Shown: positions 49,415 through 58,499, numbered from the stretch's first letter. The stretch is DNA of 64,000 nucleotides from Vibrio barjaei (GCF_001639065.2 NZ_LQXO02000026.1:62001-126000), one strand, 5' to 3'. Made by a program: numbers and translations. The notes: generated by a model not told the origin, from the sequence alone.

Positions 49415-50101
49415 CTACCAAGGAAGTGGTTGACCATCGAAGTTAATAAATTGGCCTGACTGGTTGGCGTCAGTGTTTTCGATGACCTTGAACAAGCCAG
49501 ATGCTGATTCTGTGGTTGAGATAAGAGCATTTGGACCGCCCATCTCGGTTTGAACCCAACCTGGATGTAATGCCAGAACGGTAATACCTTCTTGGCTTAA
49601 ATCGTTACTCAAACTCTTAACTACTGAGTTCAGTGCGGCTTTTGAGGAGCGATAGATGTACCCACCGCCTGATGTGTTTTCTGTCATGCTACCGACTTTA
49701 GAAGATAAGCACGCAATTTTCCTAACTGCGGAGCGTTGAATTTTGGGGTACAGCGCTTCCACCAATTTAAGCGGAGCGATGGTGTTTATTTCTAACACCT
49801 TGCGCCACTCATCGATGTCTGTATTGCCGAAACCGTAGCCTTTGGGGCCATAATAGCCTGCATTATTGATTACAATATCTAGGTTGGGTAACTGTGCGAG
49901 AAGTTGCGGATAGGTTGGATAATCGGTGACGTCAAAGCAGTATGTAGACAGGTTTGACTCGCTTACCTCCAGAGACAGCAGCTCCTTAGCGCTGCATGCA
50001 CTGCGATAAGTGGCGTGTACTTGGTAGCCAGATTGAAGGTATCTTTTGGTAAGAGCAAGACCAATACCTCGATTTGCCCCTGTAATGAATACGGTTTTCA
50101 T
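49415..50101 (-). CDS. Short-chain dehydrogenase/reductase family protein
   Basis: The 228-residue SDR has the NAD(P) motif TGANRGIGLAL at residues 6-16, NNAGYYG near residue 80, and the catalytic YRSSK motif with the Tyr about 150. The substrate is unknown; it resembles C-factor-like SDRs. It is divergent from the HDAC-like gene. Confidence 0.88.
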   Translation of the reverse strand: MKTVFITGANRGIGLALTKRYLQSGYQVHATYRSACSAKELLSLEVSESNLSTYCFDVTDYPTYPQLLAQLPNLDIVINNAGYYGPKGYGFGNTDIDEWRKVLEINTIAPLKLVEALYPKIQRSAVRKIACLSSKVGSMTENTSGGGYIYRSSKAALNSVVKSLSNDLSQEGITVLALHPGWVQTEMGGPNALISTTESASGLFKVIENTDANQSGQFINFDGQPLPW

Positions 50102-50155
50102 ATGTGCTCCCTAACGATAAGATGCTCCCATTATAAATGAAATCTAGAGCGCCTG

Positions 50156-51085
50156 ATGCACAACAACGTTGTTCCTTTGATTTATCACCCTATCTATTCT
50201 GATCTACCATTGCCAGAAGGACATCGTTATCCTATCAACAAATACCGTTTGCTGTATGAAGAGGTTGAGCGAAAGTACTTACGCTTGGCCGAATCTCCTT
50301 TTGTCATAAAAACACCTAGCCCGTTGACGGTAGAGCAAGTGCAACAGGTTCACTGTAAAGACTATGTCGAGGGTTTGGTCAGAGGAAGCTTACCTGCAGC
50401 GAAGATAAGAAGAATAGGCTTTCCTTGGACAGAGCAGCTTATTCAACGAACACTGACCTCAGCTGGTGGGACGTGTTTAGCAGCACAACAAGCGATGGAA
50501 TATGGGTTAGCGATTCACTTAAGTGGTGGTTATCATCACGCCCATTACGATTTTGGAAGTGGTTTCTGCTTGTTCAATGACCTTATTATCGCAGCGCAGA
50601 ATGCAATAGAGCATGGGGCGGAGAAAGTATTGATTGTTGATAGTGATGTTCATCATGGTGATGGGAGCGCAACCCTTGCCGCAGACACTGATCAAATAGT
50701 GACCCTATCACTTCATTGCGATAAGAACTTTCCCGCGCGAAAACCGTTATCTGATATGGATGTGCCTTTAAGTCGAGGTGCGAGTGACAAAGAGTTCTTG
50801 GCAAGCTTCAAACAGGTGGTTGAACTAGCAATACGACTGCATCAACCCGATCTGATTATTTATGATGCTGGTGTAGATATTCACGAGGACGATGAACTAG
50901 GCTATTTACAAGTGACCTTGGATGGAGTCTGCCAGCGCGATTTATGGATGCTGGACTACGGTCGAAATAAAGGTATCCCCGTAGCTTGTGTTGTTGGTGG
51001 CGGTTATCGAACAGAGCATAGCGATTTAATTCCTATTCACATGTCACTTATCGATGCGGCATACCAGCAAAGGAGCGGCAAATGA
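50156..51085 (+). CDS. Histone deacetylase-family protein
   Basis: The 309-residue zinc hydrolase has the class II/IV-like HDAC motifs GGYHHAHYDFGSGFCLFND and DSDVHHGDGSATL with the metal-binding Asp/His, and YDAGVDIHEDDELG. Bacterial members deacetylate small acetyl-polyamines or acetylated proteins in the cytosol. The ribosome-binding site is weak. Its last codons overlap the Nudix gene start (ATGA), so the two are co-translated. Confidence 0.9.
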   Translation: MHNNVVPLIYHPIYSDLPLPEGHRYPINKYRLLYEEVERKYLRLAESPFVIKTPSPLTVEQVQQVHCKDYVEGLVRGSLPAAKIRRIGFPWTEQLIQRTLTSAGGTCLAAQQAMEYGLAIHLSGGYHHAHYDFGSGFCLFNDLIIAAQNAIEHGAEKVLIVDSDVHHGDGSATLAADTDQIVTLSLHCDKNFPARKPLSDMDVPLSRGASDKEFLASFKQVVELAIRLHQPDLIIYDAGVDIHEDDELGYLQVTLDGVCQRDLWMLDYGRNKGIPVACVVGGGYRTEHSDLIPIHMSLIDAAYQQRSGK

Positions 51086-51570
51086 AGCACAGAATAAGAG
51101 CGGCAGGTATCGCGTTACAAAATAATAAGATACTAATGCTTCGTGTGCGCGACCAATACTCAGGAGAATATTGGATACCACCAGGTGGTGGTCTTGAGGA
51201 TTCGGATGTGTCTTCCAAGCAAGCGTTAGTGCGTGAGTTTCGCGAAGAGACTGGACTTGATGTGACCGTTGGGCCGTTATTGTGTGTACGGGAGTTTCAT
51301 GAGACTTCATCAGACCGCTACCACGTTGAGTTGTTTTATTTAATCGAGTCGTGGAGAGGAGAGCTTTCTCTAGTTAACCTAGAGGGACTTAATGACTCTG
51401 AGTACATTCAACAAGTAGCTTGGGTTGATGTTGAAAATCTCAATCATTACAAAGTCTTTCCAGCTGACATTGTGTCTACGGTACTTCCACTGATTCAAGC
51501 TAAGCAGTTTGCGACCCATTTAGGAAGTTATGTCCAAGGAGAGAATGACGAAGTGAACCACCTAGATTAA
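51082..51570 (+). CDS. Nudix hydrolase
   Basis: The 162-residue protein has the Nudix box PGGGLEDSDVSSKQALVREF followed by REETGLDV; the REFREETG core is intact, while the Glu in the first half (G-x5-E) is Val. It hydrolyses a nucleoside diphosphate linked to another moiety; the substrate is unknown. Its ATG overlaps the HDAC-family gene stop by 4 nt. Confidence 0.88.
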   Translation: MKHRIRAAGIALQNNKILMLRVRDQYSGEYWIPPGGGLEDSDVSSKQALVREFREETGLDVTVGPLLCVREFHETSSDRYHVELFYLIESWRGELSLVNLEGLNDSEYIQQVAWVDVENLNHYKVFPADIVSTVLPLIQAKQFATHLGSYVQGENDEVNHLD

Positions 51571-51624
51571 CGGCAATAACCTCTGTATGATGCACGACCA
51601 ACACAGAACCAATGAGTACCTGCG

Positions 51625-51813
51625 ATGAACCGTAAGAAAAAAATCAACCAGATTCATAAAGCGCGAATGAAAAAAGCGAACGCTAAAAAGAATGGCGCAG
51701 GGAAGAATAAACCGCGTTACATATCTAAAGCCGAACGTGCGAAGATGGAAGCGGAGCAAGAAGCACAAGATAATAATGAAGTGTTAGATGCGCCTGAACA
51801 GGCAACATCATAA
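51625..51813 (+). CDS. DUF2986 family protein
   Basis: This 62-residue, very basic N-terminal (MNRKKKINQIHKARMKKANA) and acidic C-terminal protein matches the DUF2986 family, common in vibrios and shewanellae. Its function is unknown; the charge suggests RNA or ribosome contact, which is only inference. A hairpin follows its stop. Confidence 0.82.
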   Translation: MNRKKKINQIHKARMKKANAKKNGAGKNKPRYISKAERAKMEAEQEAQDNNEVLDAPEQATS

Positions 51814-51988
51814 CGTTTAGCAAGTCTGGTTGAGCAGTTTAAAACAGCTCAACCCCAACCATATCAACTACTTCAGCTCCTACTCAAACATTGCGCACTG
51901 CAAAAAGCATCACCAGAAACTCTTAAGCCAAGATACCTTAAATGAGACACACAACTTCATGTGTGCGTTTTTAGAAAAAGGAATCATC

Positions 51989-52039
51989 ATGGCCTTAAAT
52001 CGACCTGCATATTCTATTAATACTAGCTTTACGCCATGA
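51989..52039 (+). CDS. Candidate 16-residue micro-ORF
   Basis: It starts MALNRPAYS with AAGGA 6 nt upstream and lies directly after a terminator-like hairpin. No family is recognised. It could be a leader peptide without a gene, a remnant, or chance. Confidence 0.2.
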   Translation: MALNRPAYSINTSFTP

Positions 52040-52150
52040 GTCGTGTTTGCTTAGTCGGTATAAACCATCGCGTCTATACGTTTGTAGATAAGCACACTGT
52101 TGATATTAGGGAAACGCCGTTAAGTGGGTATATAAAAACGCTAAATGCAA

Positions 52151-52180
52151 AAAAGCCGCTACAAAGTAACGGCTTTTTCT
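52151..52180. terminator. tRNA-Ser terminator
   Basis: AAAGCCGCTAC and GTAACGGCTTTTT arms form a stem 7 nt beyond the tRNA-Ser CCA on the minus strand, followed by a T-run. Confidence 0.85.
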
Positions 52181-52185
52181 GAATG

Positions 52186-52276
52186 TGGCGGAGAGATAGG
52201 GATTTGAACCCTAGATACGCTATTAACGTATGCCGGTTTTCAAGACCGGTGCTTTCAACCACTCAGCCATCTCTCC
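52186..52276 (-). tRNA. tRNA-Ser (anticodon TGA)
   Basis: A 91-nt gene starts GGAGAGATGGCTGAGTGG and encodes its own CCA. The anticodon loop CTTGAAA gives TGA, and the long variable arm and GGTTCAAATCC T-arm are typical of tRNA-Ser. Confidence 0.96.
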
Positions 52277-52289
52277 GTTGTTGATGCGC

Positions 52290-52318
52290 ATAATAATAGG
52301 CATCTTACTGTTTGTAAA
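52290..52318 (-). promoter_or_regulatory. tRNA-Ser promoter
   Basis: On the minus strand TTTACA and TATTAT are 17 bp apart, and a GCGC discriminator follows the -10, as expected for a stringently controlled stable RNA. Confidence 0.75.
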
Positions 52319-52408
52319 CCCTTATTTTAACTGTTTGCTGCAATTATAAGCGCTTGAATTAAAAAATAGGTTTGGGTGTCTATAAACTAAACATTTCTTT
52401 AGTAAAAA

Positions 52409-52433
52409 GCCCCTAGTTTTCACTAGGGGCTTG
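52409..52433 (-). terminator. tRNA-Pro terminator
   Basis: GCCCCTAGT pairs with ACTAGGGGC, and TTTTT follows on the minus strand. Confidence 0.9.
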
Positions 52434-52437
52434 AATA

Positions 52438-52514
52438 TGGTCGGACTGACTGGATTTGAACCAGCGACCCCCGACACCCCATGACGGTGCGCTACCAAGC
52501 TGCGCTACAGTCCG
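52438..52514 (-). tRNA. tRNA-Pro (anticodon GGG)
   Basis: A 77-nt gene starts CGGACTGTAGCGCAGCTTGG and encodes CCA. Counting from the arms places ATGGGGT as the anticodon loop and GGG as the anticodon; the anticodon stem has the T-T mismatch seen in related proL genes. Confidence 0.93.
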
Positions 52515-52522
52515 ATGGGATT

Positions 52523-52551
52523 AATCTAAACCAGAGGATTTTCTAGGTCAA
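52523..52551 (-). promoter_or_regulatory. tRNA-Pro promoter
   Basis: On the minus strand TTGACC and TAGATT are 17 bp apart, just upstream of tRNA-Pro. Confidence 0.75.
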
Positions 52552-52577
52552 GAGTCGAGAGTTATTAAATCCTTGAT

Positions 52578-54401
52578 TTACTGACTTTTTGCGTAGAAAC
52601 GTTGTAGTTCTGTGAAGCCTTGCATTAGTATCGGCAGCTTTGGATTCTTATCGTCCAGTTTACGATAGTTGTGATCGTATAAGCTGTAGTTACCAAATTT
52701 ATCGACAACAGTAGTATCTGTTGGCGTAATTAATGCGAGCTCTCTGGTATCTCCTGCAATAATCCATTTGCGTTTACGTTCATCAAACAAGTTACGACCA
52801 CTGCTGTAGTTTTTCACATTCGTGGAGACGCCACTTAAGTCTTGCATGATGGTTGCTGAGAGATCAAGGTGACTGGTCATATGGGTATAGTCTGCAGCCA
52901 GTTTCCCGGGCCAATGGACCACCATCGGAACGCGCAGTTGATATTGACTGTAGTTGGTATTAGAGCCCCAACTGCGTGTCTTTGTTTCATTGAATTCAGT
53001 GCCGTGATTAGACGTAAGAATAATTACGGTATTGTTCATCAATCCTTGGTCAGCGATTGTTTGCAATATTTTAGCAAACTCACCATCTGCTGCGGTCGCT
53101 GCTGCAGAATAAGCGGCAATAAACTGCTGTTCCGGTGATAGGTTCGTGCCTTGTGGTTGATAGGCGTCAAAGTTATCAACGGTCGTGATTTCGATGTAAC
53201 TGAACCAAGGCTTTCCTGCCCCCGATTCAATATCAGCTTGCCAGCGTTTGATAGCAGTGAGGTCAGAGACGACAGGTGGGTTCGTTTCACCTTCTTGCTG
53301 AACGGTTAGATCTACCATAGGGAATTTGCGGAATATGGTATCTCTATAAATATCATCTTCAAAATTATCACCGCTATAGAGTTTGAAACTATAGCCTTGG
53401 TCGCGAAGGATTGACATAAACAGAGGCGCAGTCCCTTGAGCTTTGATGCTACTTGCATAGCTGCTTGGCAGACCATACATCAAACCAAATACACCAAGAT
53501 CATCATTGCTGGAGCTATAGTGATTCGTGAAATTTTGGTTGTTTAGCGCGAAGCCATAACTAACCGGCATGGTCTCCGCAGTTAACATATCGCTGCGTAA
53601 GTTATTGATGCTTACTATCAGTACATTTAAGTTTTCTGAACGGCGATTGAACTCAATTTCTGTTAATGGGTAGCTGACAAGGTCTACCGCACCTTCATTC
53701 TCTTTCAATTTTTGAAGGTATTCTTCTCTATCCAAAAGACCATGCTTTTCCATGAATGACTTAGCTGTCATTGGGTAAGAAAGCGGGAAGTTTGCTTTTT
53801 GAATGGTAATTGGATTATAGAAATAAGCATCTGCCCAGATAAAGATCAGATGGCTAGAAATAAAGCATAGGAAGAACACCGCTGTAAGTGGGCGTCCGAC
53901 ATGCTTATGGGAAAGTTTACGTTGTTTCTTCCAAACCCACTCTGAAAGTGCCAGCTGCGCTAAGAATATTGGCGGTAGCACAATAAATAGATGTTGTAGG
54001 TCCGAGCTTACCGGGCTACTTTCGTCATTGAACAATAGTTCCCATACTACCGGAGAAAGGTGTAAGTTGATTGATTGGTAAGCTTGGGTGTCAATAAGTA
54101 GGACTGTGAGCCCGAACGTTGCGAAACAAACGGCAAGCAGTCTAAAAAGCTTGCGCGAAGGAACAATAAACGTTAGCGGGAATAGCACCAACAGGTACAA
54201 GGCAAATACTAAAAAGCCAAAATGACCAATCCATGAAGTGAGCAGATAGATCTGCCCCAACAGTGTATCTGGCCATGGTGACGCGGCAATATAACGCGTG
54301 CCAACCAACATAGCTGCGATAATATTGAAGAACGCAAACCAGTGTCCCCAACCGACTAATCGTGAGACTCGTTCACCATATGAATTTTCGCTATCTACCA
54401 T
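52578..54401 (-). CDS. yejM: YejM/PbgA/LapC-type inner-membrane protein with sulfatase-like domain
   Basis: The 607-residue protein has five membrane helices in residues 1-190 and a periplasmic hydrolase-like domain after residue 250 (NVLIVSINNLRSDML; TSNHGTEFNE). YejM senses periplasmic lipopolysaccharide and controls FtsH/LapB degradation of LpxC; the domain is an alkaline-phosphatase fold. yejL ends 26 bp upstream on the same strand, so they form an operon. Confidence 0.93.
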   Translation of the reverse strand: MVDSENSYGERVSRLVGWGHWFAFFNIIAAMLVGTRYIAASPWPDTLLGQIYLLTSWIGHFGFLVFALYLLVLFPLTFIVPSRKLFRLLAVCFATFGLTVLLIDTQAYQSINLHLSPVVWELLFNDESSPVSSDLQHLFIVLPPIFLAQLALSEWVWKKQRKLSHKHVGRPLTAVFFLCFISSHLIFIWADAYFYNPITIQKANFPLSYPMTAKSFMEKHGLLDREEYLQKLKENEGAVDLVSYPLTEIEFNRRSENLNVLIVSINNLRSDMLTAETMPVSYGFALNNQNFTNHYSSSNDDLGVFGLMYGLPSSYASSIKAQGTAPLFMSILRDQGYSFKLYSGDNFEDDIYRDTIFRKFPMVDLTVQQEGETNPPVVSDLTAIKRWQADIESGAGKPWFSYIEITTVDNFDAYQPQGTNLSPEQQFIAAYSAAATAADGEFAKILQTIADQGLMNNTVIILTSNHGTEFNETKTRSWGSNTNYSQYQLRVPMVVHWPGKLAADYTHMTSHLDLSATIMQDLSGVSTNVKNYSSGRNLFDERKRKWIIAGDTRELALITPTDTTVVDKFGNYSLYDHNYRKLDDKNPKLPILMQGFTELQRFYAKSQ

Positions 54402-54427
54402 CTGCCGTTTTTTCTGTCCGTAGTTGA

Positions 54428-54655
54428 TTAGTGTTGGTCTTTAGTTTCTAGAGAAGAAATCAGAGCCTTAGAGAATTTTTCCGCAATTGCTTGGCGTTGT
54501 GAAGGAGCAACGTTCTGATTTAAGACATTGGTTGCGATATTGCCTGCAATCATAAGTGAAAGTTCTGCATTCGCGCCATGCTTATCGAGCACTGCTGCAA
54601 CCTCAGAGAGGATATCTTCAACTTGTTGATCGGTGTATTTAGATGTAATTGGCAT
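54428..54655 (-). CDS. yejL: YejL family protein
   Basis: This 75-residue helical protein matches YejL ([33 protein letters not shown]). Its function is not established. It lies between yejM and divergent yejK, the order found in E. coli. Confidence 0.9.
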   Translation of the reverse strand: MPITSKYTDQQVEDILSEVAAVLDKHGANAELSLMIAGNIATNVLNQNVAPSQRQAIAEKFSKALISSLETKDQH

Positions 54656-54739
54656 AAAGACTCTGCTAATGATAATGAAAGCGGCTTATGATACCCTACT
54701 CTGCATCACAAACGAAACAGCAACGATAATAATTTCACT

Positions 54740-55738
54740 ATGAGTTTGAACCTATCTAACGTTATTTTACACCAGTTAGCAATAAATGAGCAGGAAGAAC
54801 TGGTTGTTCATTACCGTGAGGCCCTTTTACCAAACGATAATTCAACCGAAAGCCTTGTTGCTGAGCTTCATCGCGTATTTAATTCGAAAGCAGGAAAAGG
54901 ATTTGGTTCCTTCACTCAAGAAAGCGATTTCCAAGTTTGGTTGAGTGAGCTTCTAAAAGGTGACAAAGACTTTTACGCCTTCTCGCAAGACAGTGCCGAG
55001 CGACTAAAAACTGAGTTAGCTAAATACCCATTTGCTGAAGCGGGCACTTTGGTAATGGCACAGTATCAGTCTTTAGCAACCGACTATTTGTTCATCGGTT
55101 TGTTGCCTTCTTACAATAGCTTGCAAATCACAGAAGGATTGAACATCGGTTCAATTGATTATCTCGATATCGCTAAAATGGACATTGCTGCACGTATTGA
55201 CCTAACCAGTTATGACTTAGATAAAAGCTCTAACCGTTATCTTACCTACATCAAAGGTAGGGTAGGTCGCAAAGTGGCAGACTTCTTCCTCGACTTTTTG
55301 CAGGCGCAGGTTGGTCTAGATACTAAACAGCAAAATACCATTTTGATGCAAGCGGTAGAGGATTATTGTGCGGACGCTCAACTTGATAAAGATGAAACCG
55401 TTAGTTACAAGAAACAGGTCTTCGATTACTGCAGTGATCAATTGAAGACCGGTGATGAAGTTCAAATTAAAGAACTGTCCGGAGAGCTACCTAGTAATGA
55501 AGGCGCGAGCTTTTTGGATTACACTCAAGAACAAGGCTATGATCTTGAAGAGAGTTTTCCAGCAGATCGCTCCACAGTTCGCAAACTAACAAAATTTGTT
55601 GGTGCGGGTGGTGGACTGAACCTGAGCTTTGATAGTCTATTACTGGGTGAGCGCGTATTTTACGATCCAGAAACTGATACATTGACGATAAAGGGTACTC
55701 CTCCTAATCTCAGAGACCAGTTGACACGGAACCGATAA
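54740..55738 (+). CDS. yejK: Nucleoid-associated protein YejK
   Basis: The 332-residue protein matches YejK/NdpA (start MSLNLSNVILHQLAIN; YLTYIKGRVGRKVADFFLDFL). It binds the nucleoid and has been linked to topoisomerase IV in E. coli. No strong Shine-Dalgarno precedes the ATG. A terminator follows. Confidence 0.93.
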   Translation: MSLNLSNVILHQLAINEQEELVVHYREALLPNDNSTESLVAELHRVFNSKAGKGFGSFTQESDFQVWLSELLKGDKDFYAFSQDSAERLKTELAKYPFAEAGTLVMAQYQSLATDYLFIGLLPSYNSLQITEGLNIGSIDYLDIAKMDIAARIDLTSYDLDKSSNRYLTYIKGRVGRKVADFFLDFLQAQVGLDTKQQNTILMQAVEDYCADAQLDKDETVSYKKQVFDYCSDQLKTGDEVQIKELSGELPSNEGASFLDYTQEQGYDLEESFPADRSTVRKLTKFVGAGGGLNLSFDSLLLGERVFYDPETDTLTIKGTPPNLRDQLTRNR

Positions 55739-55745
55739 AGTAACG

Positions 55746-55772
55746 AAAGCGCTGCCTTGTGTAGCGCTTTTT
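55746..55772 (+). terminator. yejK terminator
   Basis: AAAGCGCT pairs with AGCGCTTT around a 9-nt loop and is followed by TT. Confidence 0.82.
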
Positions 55773-55801
55773 AGATCGCAAGAACCAAGGAAGGGGAACG
55801 G

Positions 55802-57112
55802 TTGTTGAATTCTTATAAACGTATTTTTACTGTCGTTGTTATTGTTGGCATGATGTGGGCGCTGGCCATTTCGGTTGTCGTTTACCTGACTTCTAAAGAA
55901 GATCAAATTAACCATTTAATGGATGAGATATCCATTAGCATCAATAAGCTGCAGCAGACTCTCTTCCTCCCTCAACCTTATCGATCCAAGTTTTCGGAAC
56001 AGATAGAGCTTGATATTCAGTTAATACACGCGCAAACGATTCAATTAAAATCCCTGACAAGCTCAGATCTACTTTCCGACGTATCACACACCGTATATTT
56101 GCTAGAACGATTTGTTGAGCAAGCGGAACTGCTTGCAACTGATGAAACTCGACTTGATGAGTTTATCGCGCGAGTCAGCGAGCAAACTCCAACATTTGGT
56201 GCGAGTGCGAAAGCGCTAAGCAATCAATTGTCTTATGTGGTTTTAGACACATTGTTTAACGAATCAATCGAGCCAAGACAGGTCTATTTGCGTTTAGAAG
56301 AGATTCAACGTGCCGCGTATCAATTACCTGAAGAGGATAGATTGGATCTATTAGCTCTGAACTCTCAAGCATCGGTTTTACTCTCACAGTCTGCGAATAC
56401 GGAGTTCCTGATCGAACGAGTCGTAAATCATCCTGTGATGCGTGAGCTTTCTCAAAGAACGGATCAATCTAAGATTATCGTCACTCATCAGATATTAATG
56501 ATAGTAATGCTAAGTCTTGTCGCGATGGCTCTAATTATCTTAACTGCTATTCGGACCATGCGTGAAGCTCTGGATAGTCACTTGCAGCCTCTTACCCAGT
56601 CGTTGACAACGGAAAGCTCGGTTGAACAGGTGCAGCAAATTTCAGAGCCTGAATTATCATTCGCTGTGGAAATTGAATCACAAGCCGTGCCTAATCAACC
56701 CAAAACAGCGCTGAATGTGGAGACTGAGGTAGAAACTGAACAGCCAATTCCAGTTCACAGTCGGGGGAGCTCTGAGGCGATAAATTTCTCAAAGATGTTA
56801 AACACTCTTGACGGTGACCAAGAGTCTATGTTGTTGCTACTGGGGGTATTCGTTTCAGAACACTCGCAAGATGCGGAAAGATTACAGCAACACTTAACCG
56901 ACGACATTGAACAAGCTACGCGCATTGCCCATACGTTGAAAGGTGTTTCTGGGAGTATTTTTGCTGATGAACTTCGGAATGTTGCGACAATAGCGGAAAA
57001 AAGCTTGAAAGAGAGTCAAACGCTATCTGAAACGGTGCTCTCTGATCTGGATGCTAATTTACAGCAAGCGATAGTGTCAGCGCGGGCCTACATAGCGCAA
57101 TCGACAACCTAG
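55802..57112 (+). CDS. Membrane-anchored HPt-domain protein
   Basis: The 436-residue protein has an N-terminal membrane helix (9-29), a roughly 190-residue helical periplasmic domain, a second helix (IVMLSLVAMALIILTAI, near 238-254), a charged Gln/Glu-rich linker, and a C-terminal HPt domain with the phosphoryl motif IAHTLKGVSGS near residue 384. It has no kinase or receiver domain, so it would be a stand-alone phosphotransfer node with its own sensory domain. The TTG start at 55802 is supported by GGGGAACGG; no ATG precedes the first helix. Confidence 0.78.
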   Translation: MLNSYKRIFTVVVIVGMMWALAISVVVYLTSKEDQINHLMDEISISINKLQQTLFLPQPYRSKFSEQIELDIQLIHAQTIQLKSLTSSDLLSDVSHTVYLLERFVEQAELLATDETRLDEFIARVSEQTPTFGASAKALSNQLSYVVLDTLFNESIEPRQVYLRLEEIQRAAYQLPEEDRLDLLALNSQASVLLSQSANTEFLIERVVNHPVMRELSQRTDQSKIIVTHQILMIVMLSLVAMALIILTAIRTMREALDSHLQPLTQSLTTESSVEQVQQISEPELSFAVEIESQAVPNQPKTALNVETEVETEQPIPVHSRGSSEAINFSKMLNTLDGDQESMLLLLGVFVSEHSQDAERLQQHLTDDIEQATRIAHTLKGVSGSIFADELRNVATIAEKSLKESQTLSETVLSDLDANLQQAIVSARAYIAQSTT

Positions 57113-57288
57113 TGCTTTGACTTAAGGAAAACATCCTAAGGCTTTCGCGCAGCTAGGTTTAATGCTGAACATGCCTCTTGAAAGAGTTTGTCAAAATCAC
57201 TCAAAAATACTTACACTTAGCGAGAACTTTGCGTTTTAGAAGTATAATGAATACGTTGTACATTTATTCACGATCAGAGGTTTTTTTG

Positions 57289-58491
57289 ATGAACGCATTG
57301 CGCGCCACTCGCAATTTTCTTTTACTACTGCTCACGGTAGCTCTCTCAGGCTGCTCACTTCTTGAGGTACAACTCGATAGTCAAACGACCCCGCTGACTA
57401 AGCAAGAATTGAATATGCGCTTGATGACGCGAGAATACAGTCGTGAGTTTTTCAGCCAAGTTGAATCAACCGCGGATTCGCTTGCGGCTCAGTATCCTGA
57501 AAATGACGTAATGAACCAATCGTACGTGTTACTTTGGAAAATCCATGCAGAAGAGGGCTTACAGCAAGCTGCTTATCAAGTTTCGCCGACTGCGGGTTTG
57601 ATCGATTCGTGGGTGTTTACGCTCCAGATGAATAACTTTTTCAACCAAGGTAATGGTCAAGCTCTGTTTACAAGTGATGAAGCTAAACAGGTCTCTCAGC
57701 AACTTAGCAACGAAATTGATCAGTTAGCAAAATCCTTGTTCAAAGGTGAAAGCTACGCTACTAGCAAAGAGTTTGTCGAGAAATTCGCCGCTTTGCACCC
57801 TTTTGAAAATCTAACTTTTTCCAGAACACCGGCTTATCGTGAGTGGTTAAAAGCACAGGGAATTGACGAGAGTGAAGTTACGACAACACTTGGAACTATG
57901 CCCGAAGCACTATCGGATGTCTCGGACCGTTTATCTCTAATGTCGGAACAAACACCAAAGCTAATGACGTGGAAAGCACAGCTGATTGCTTTAAATAGCA
58001 ATGTAAATGGTGATGACATTCGAGGAGCTATCCAGAGCTTTCAAATGAGTGCAGACGCGTTTCAGGACTTCGTTAACAACAACCCTGAATATATGAGAGA
58101 TCTTGCGCAGAAGATGGCAATTGAATTGCAGCCACTACTCAATGATTTGGATGCCAAGACTCAAGATAAGTTAACGCAGCTAAGTGCGGAAAGACAAGCC
58201 CTTGACGACATGGTGGCGAGAGAGCGTGAAGAGCTGATTAAAATGGTTGAGCGTGAACGTAAGGAAATCGCGCTTATCGTAAATCAAGAGCGAGAATTGT
58301 TTGCTCAGGACCTCGACAAGATTTCTCAAGATGTCGTAACGTTAGCTGTAGAAAAACTTATCCAACTGATTAAAAGCACTATTGTTTACTTTATCTTGTT
58401 TATTTTGGTGATCTTTTTTGCACCTCTTGGACTTGGCTACATCCTTGGTAAGAAGGTTCAAGCAAGAAAAGAGAGTAAAACAAGCGCATAA
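57289..58491 (+). CDS. Lipoprotein with coiled coil and C-terminal membrane helix
   Basis: The 400-residue precursor has a lipoprotein signal peptide (FLLLLLTVALSGCSLLEV; lipobox LSGC), a helical body, a strongly charged coiled coil (about 300-350, with repeated RERE and RERKE) and a C-terminal hydrophobic helix (STIVYFILFILVIFFAPLGL). Being lipidated at the front and membrane-spanning at the back is unusual. It is sometimes labelled a chemotaxis protein, but no MCP signature is seen. ATG 57289 gives a normal signal peptide; the longer frame from 57178 does not. Confidence 0.72.
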   Translation: MNALRATRNFLLLLLTVALSGCSLLEVQLDSQTTPLTKQELNMRLMTREYSREFFSQVESTADSLAAQYPENDVMNQSYVLLWKIHAEEGLQQAAYQVSPTAGLIDSWVFTLQMNNFFNQGNGQALFTSDEAKQVSQQLSNEIDQLAKSLFKGESYATSKEFVEKFAALHPFENLTFSRTPAYREWLKAQGIDESEVTTTLGTMPEALSDVSDRLSLMSEQTPKLMTWKAQLIALNSNVNGDDIRGAIQSFQMSADAFQDFVNNNPEYMRDLAQKMAIELQPLLNDLDAKTQDKLTQLSAERQALDDMVAREREELIKMVERERKEIALIVNQERELFAQDLDKISQDVVTLAVEKLIQLIKSTIVYFILFILVIFFAPLGLGYILGKKVQARKESKTSA

Positions 58492-58499
58492 ATTTATAG

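Larger units (their letters stand above)
51814..52185. other. Intergenic stretch with hairpins and a 16-codon ORF
   Basis: This 372-bp region holds a hairpin GGTTGAGC/GCTCAACC (51828-51854) after the DUF2986 gene, a terminator CACACA/TGTGTG followed by CGTTTTT (51948-51971), and a small ORF at 51989-52039 with an AAGGAATCATC start site. A longer TTG-started frame through the same region looks spurious. Confidence 0.45.

Noticed and set aside
51830..52039. 69-codon TTG-started frame after the DUF2986 gene
   Set aside because: It runs through a hairpin and a terminator and lacks a ribosome-binding site at the TTG.
57178..57288. Longer N-terminus for the lipoprotein
   Set aside because: It would bury the lipoprotein signal peptide 37 residues inside the protein; ATG 57289 gives a normal signal peptide.
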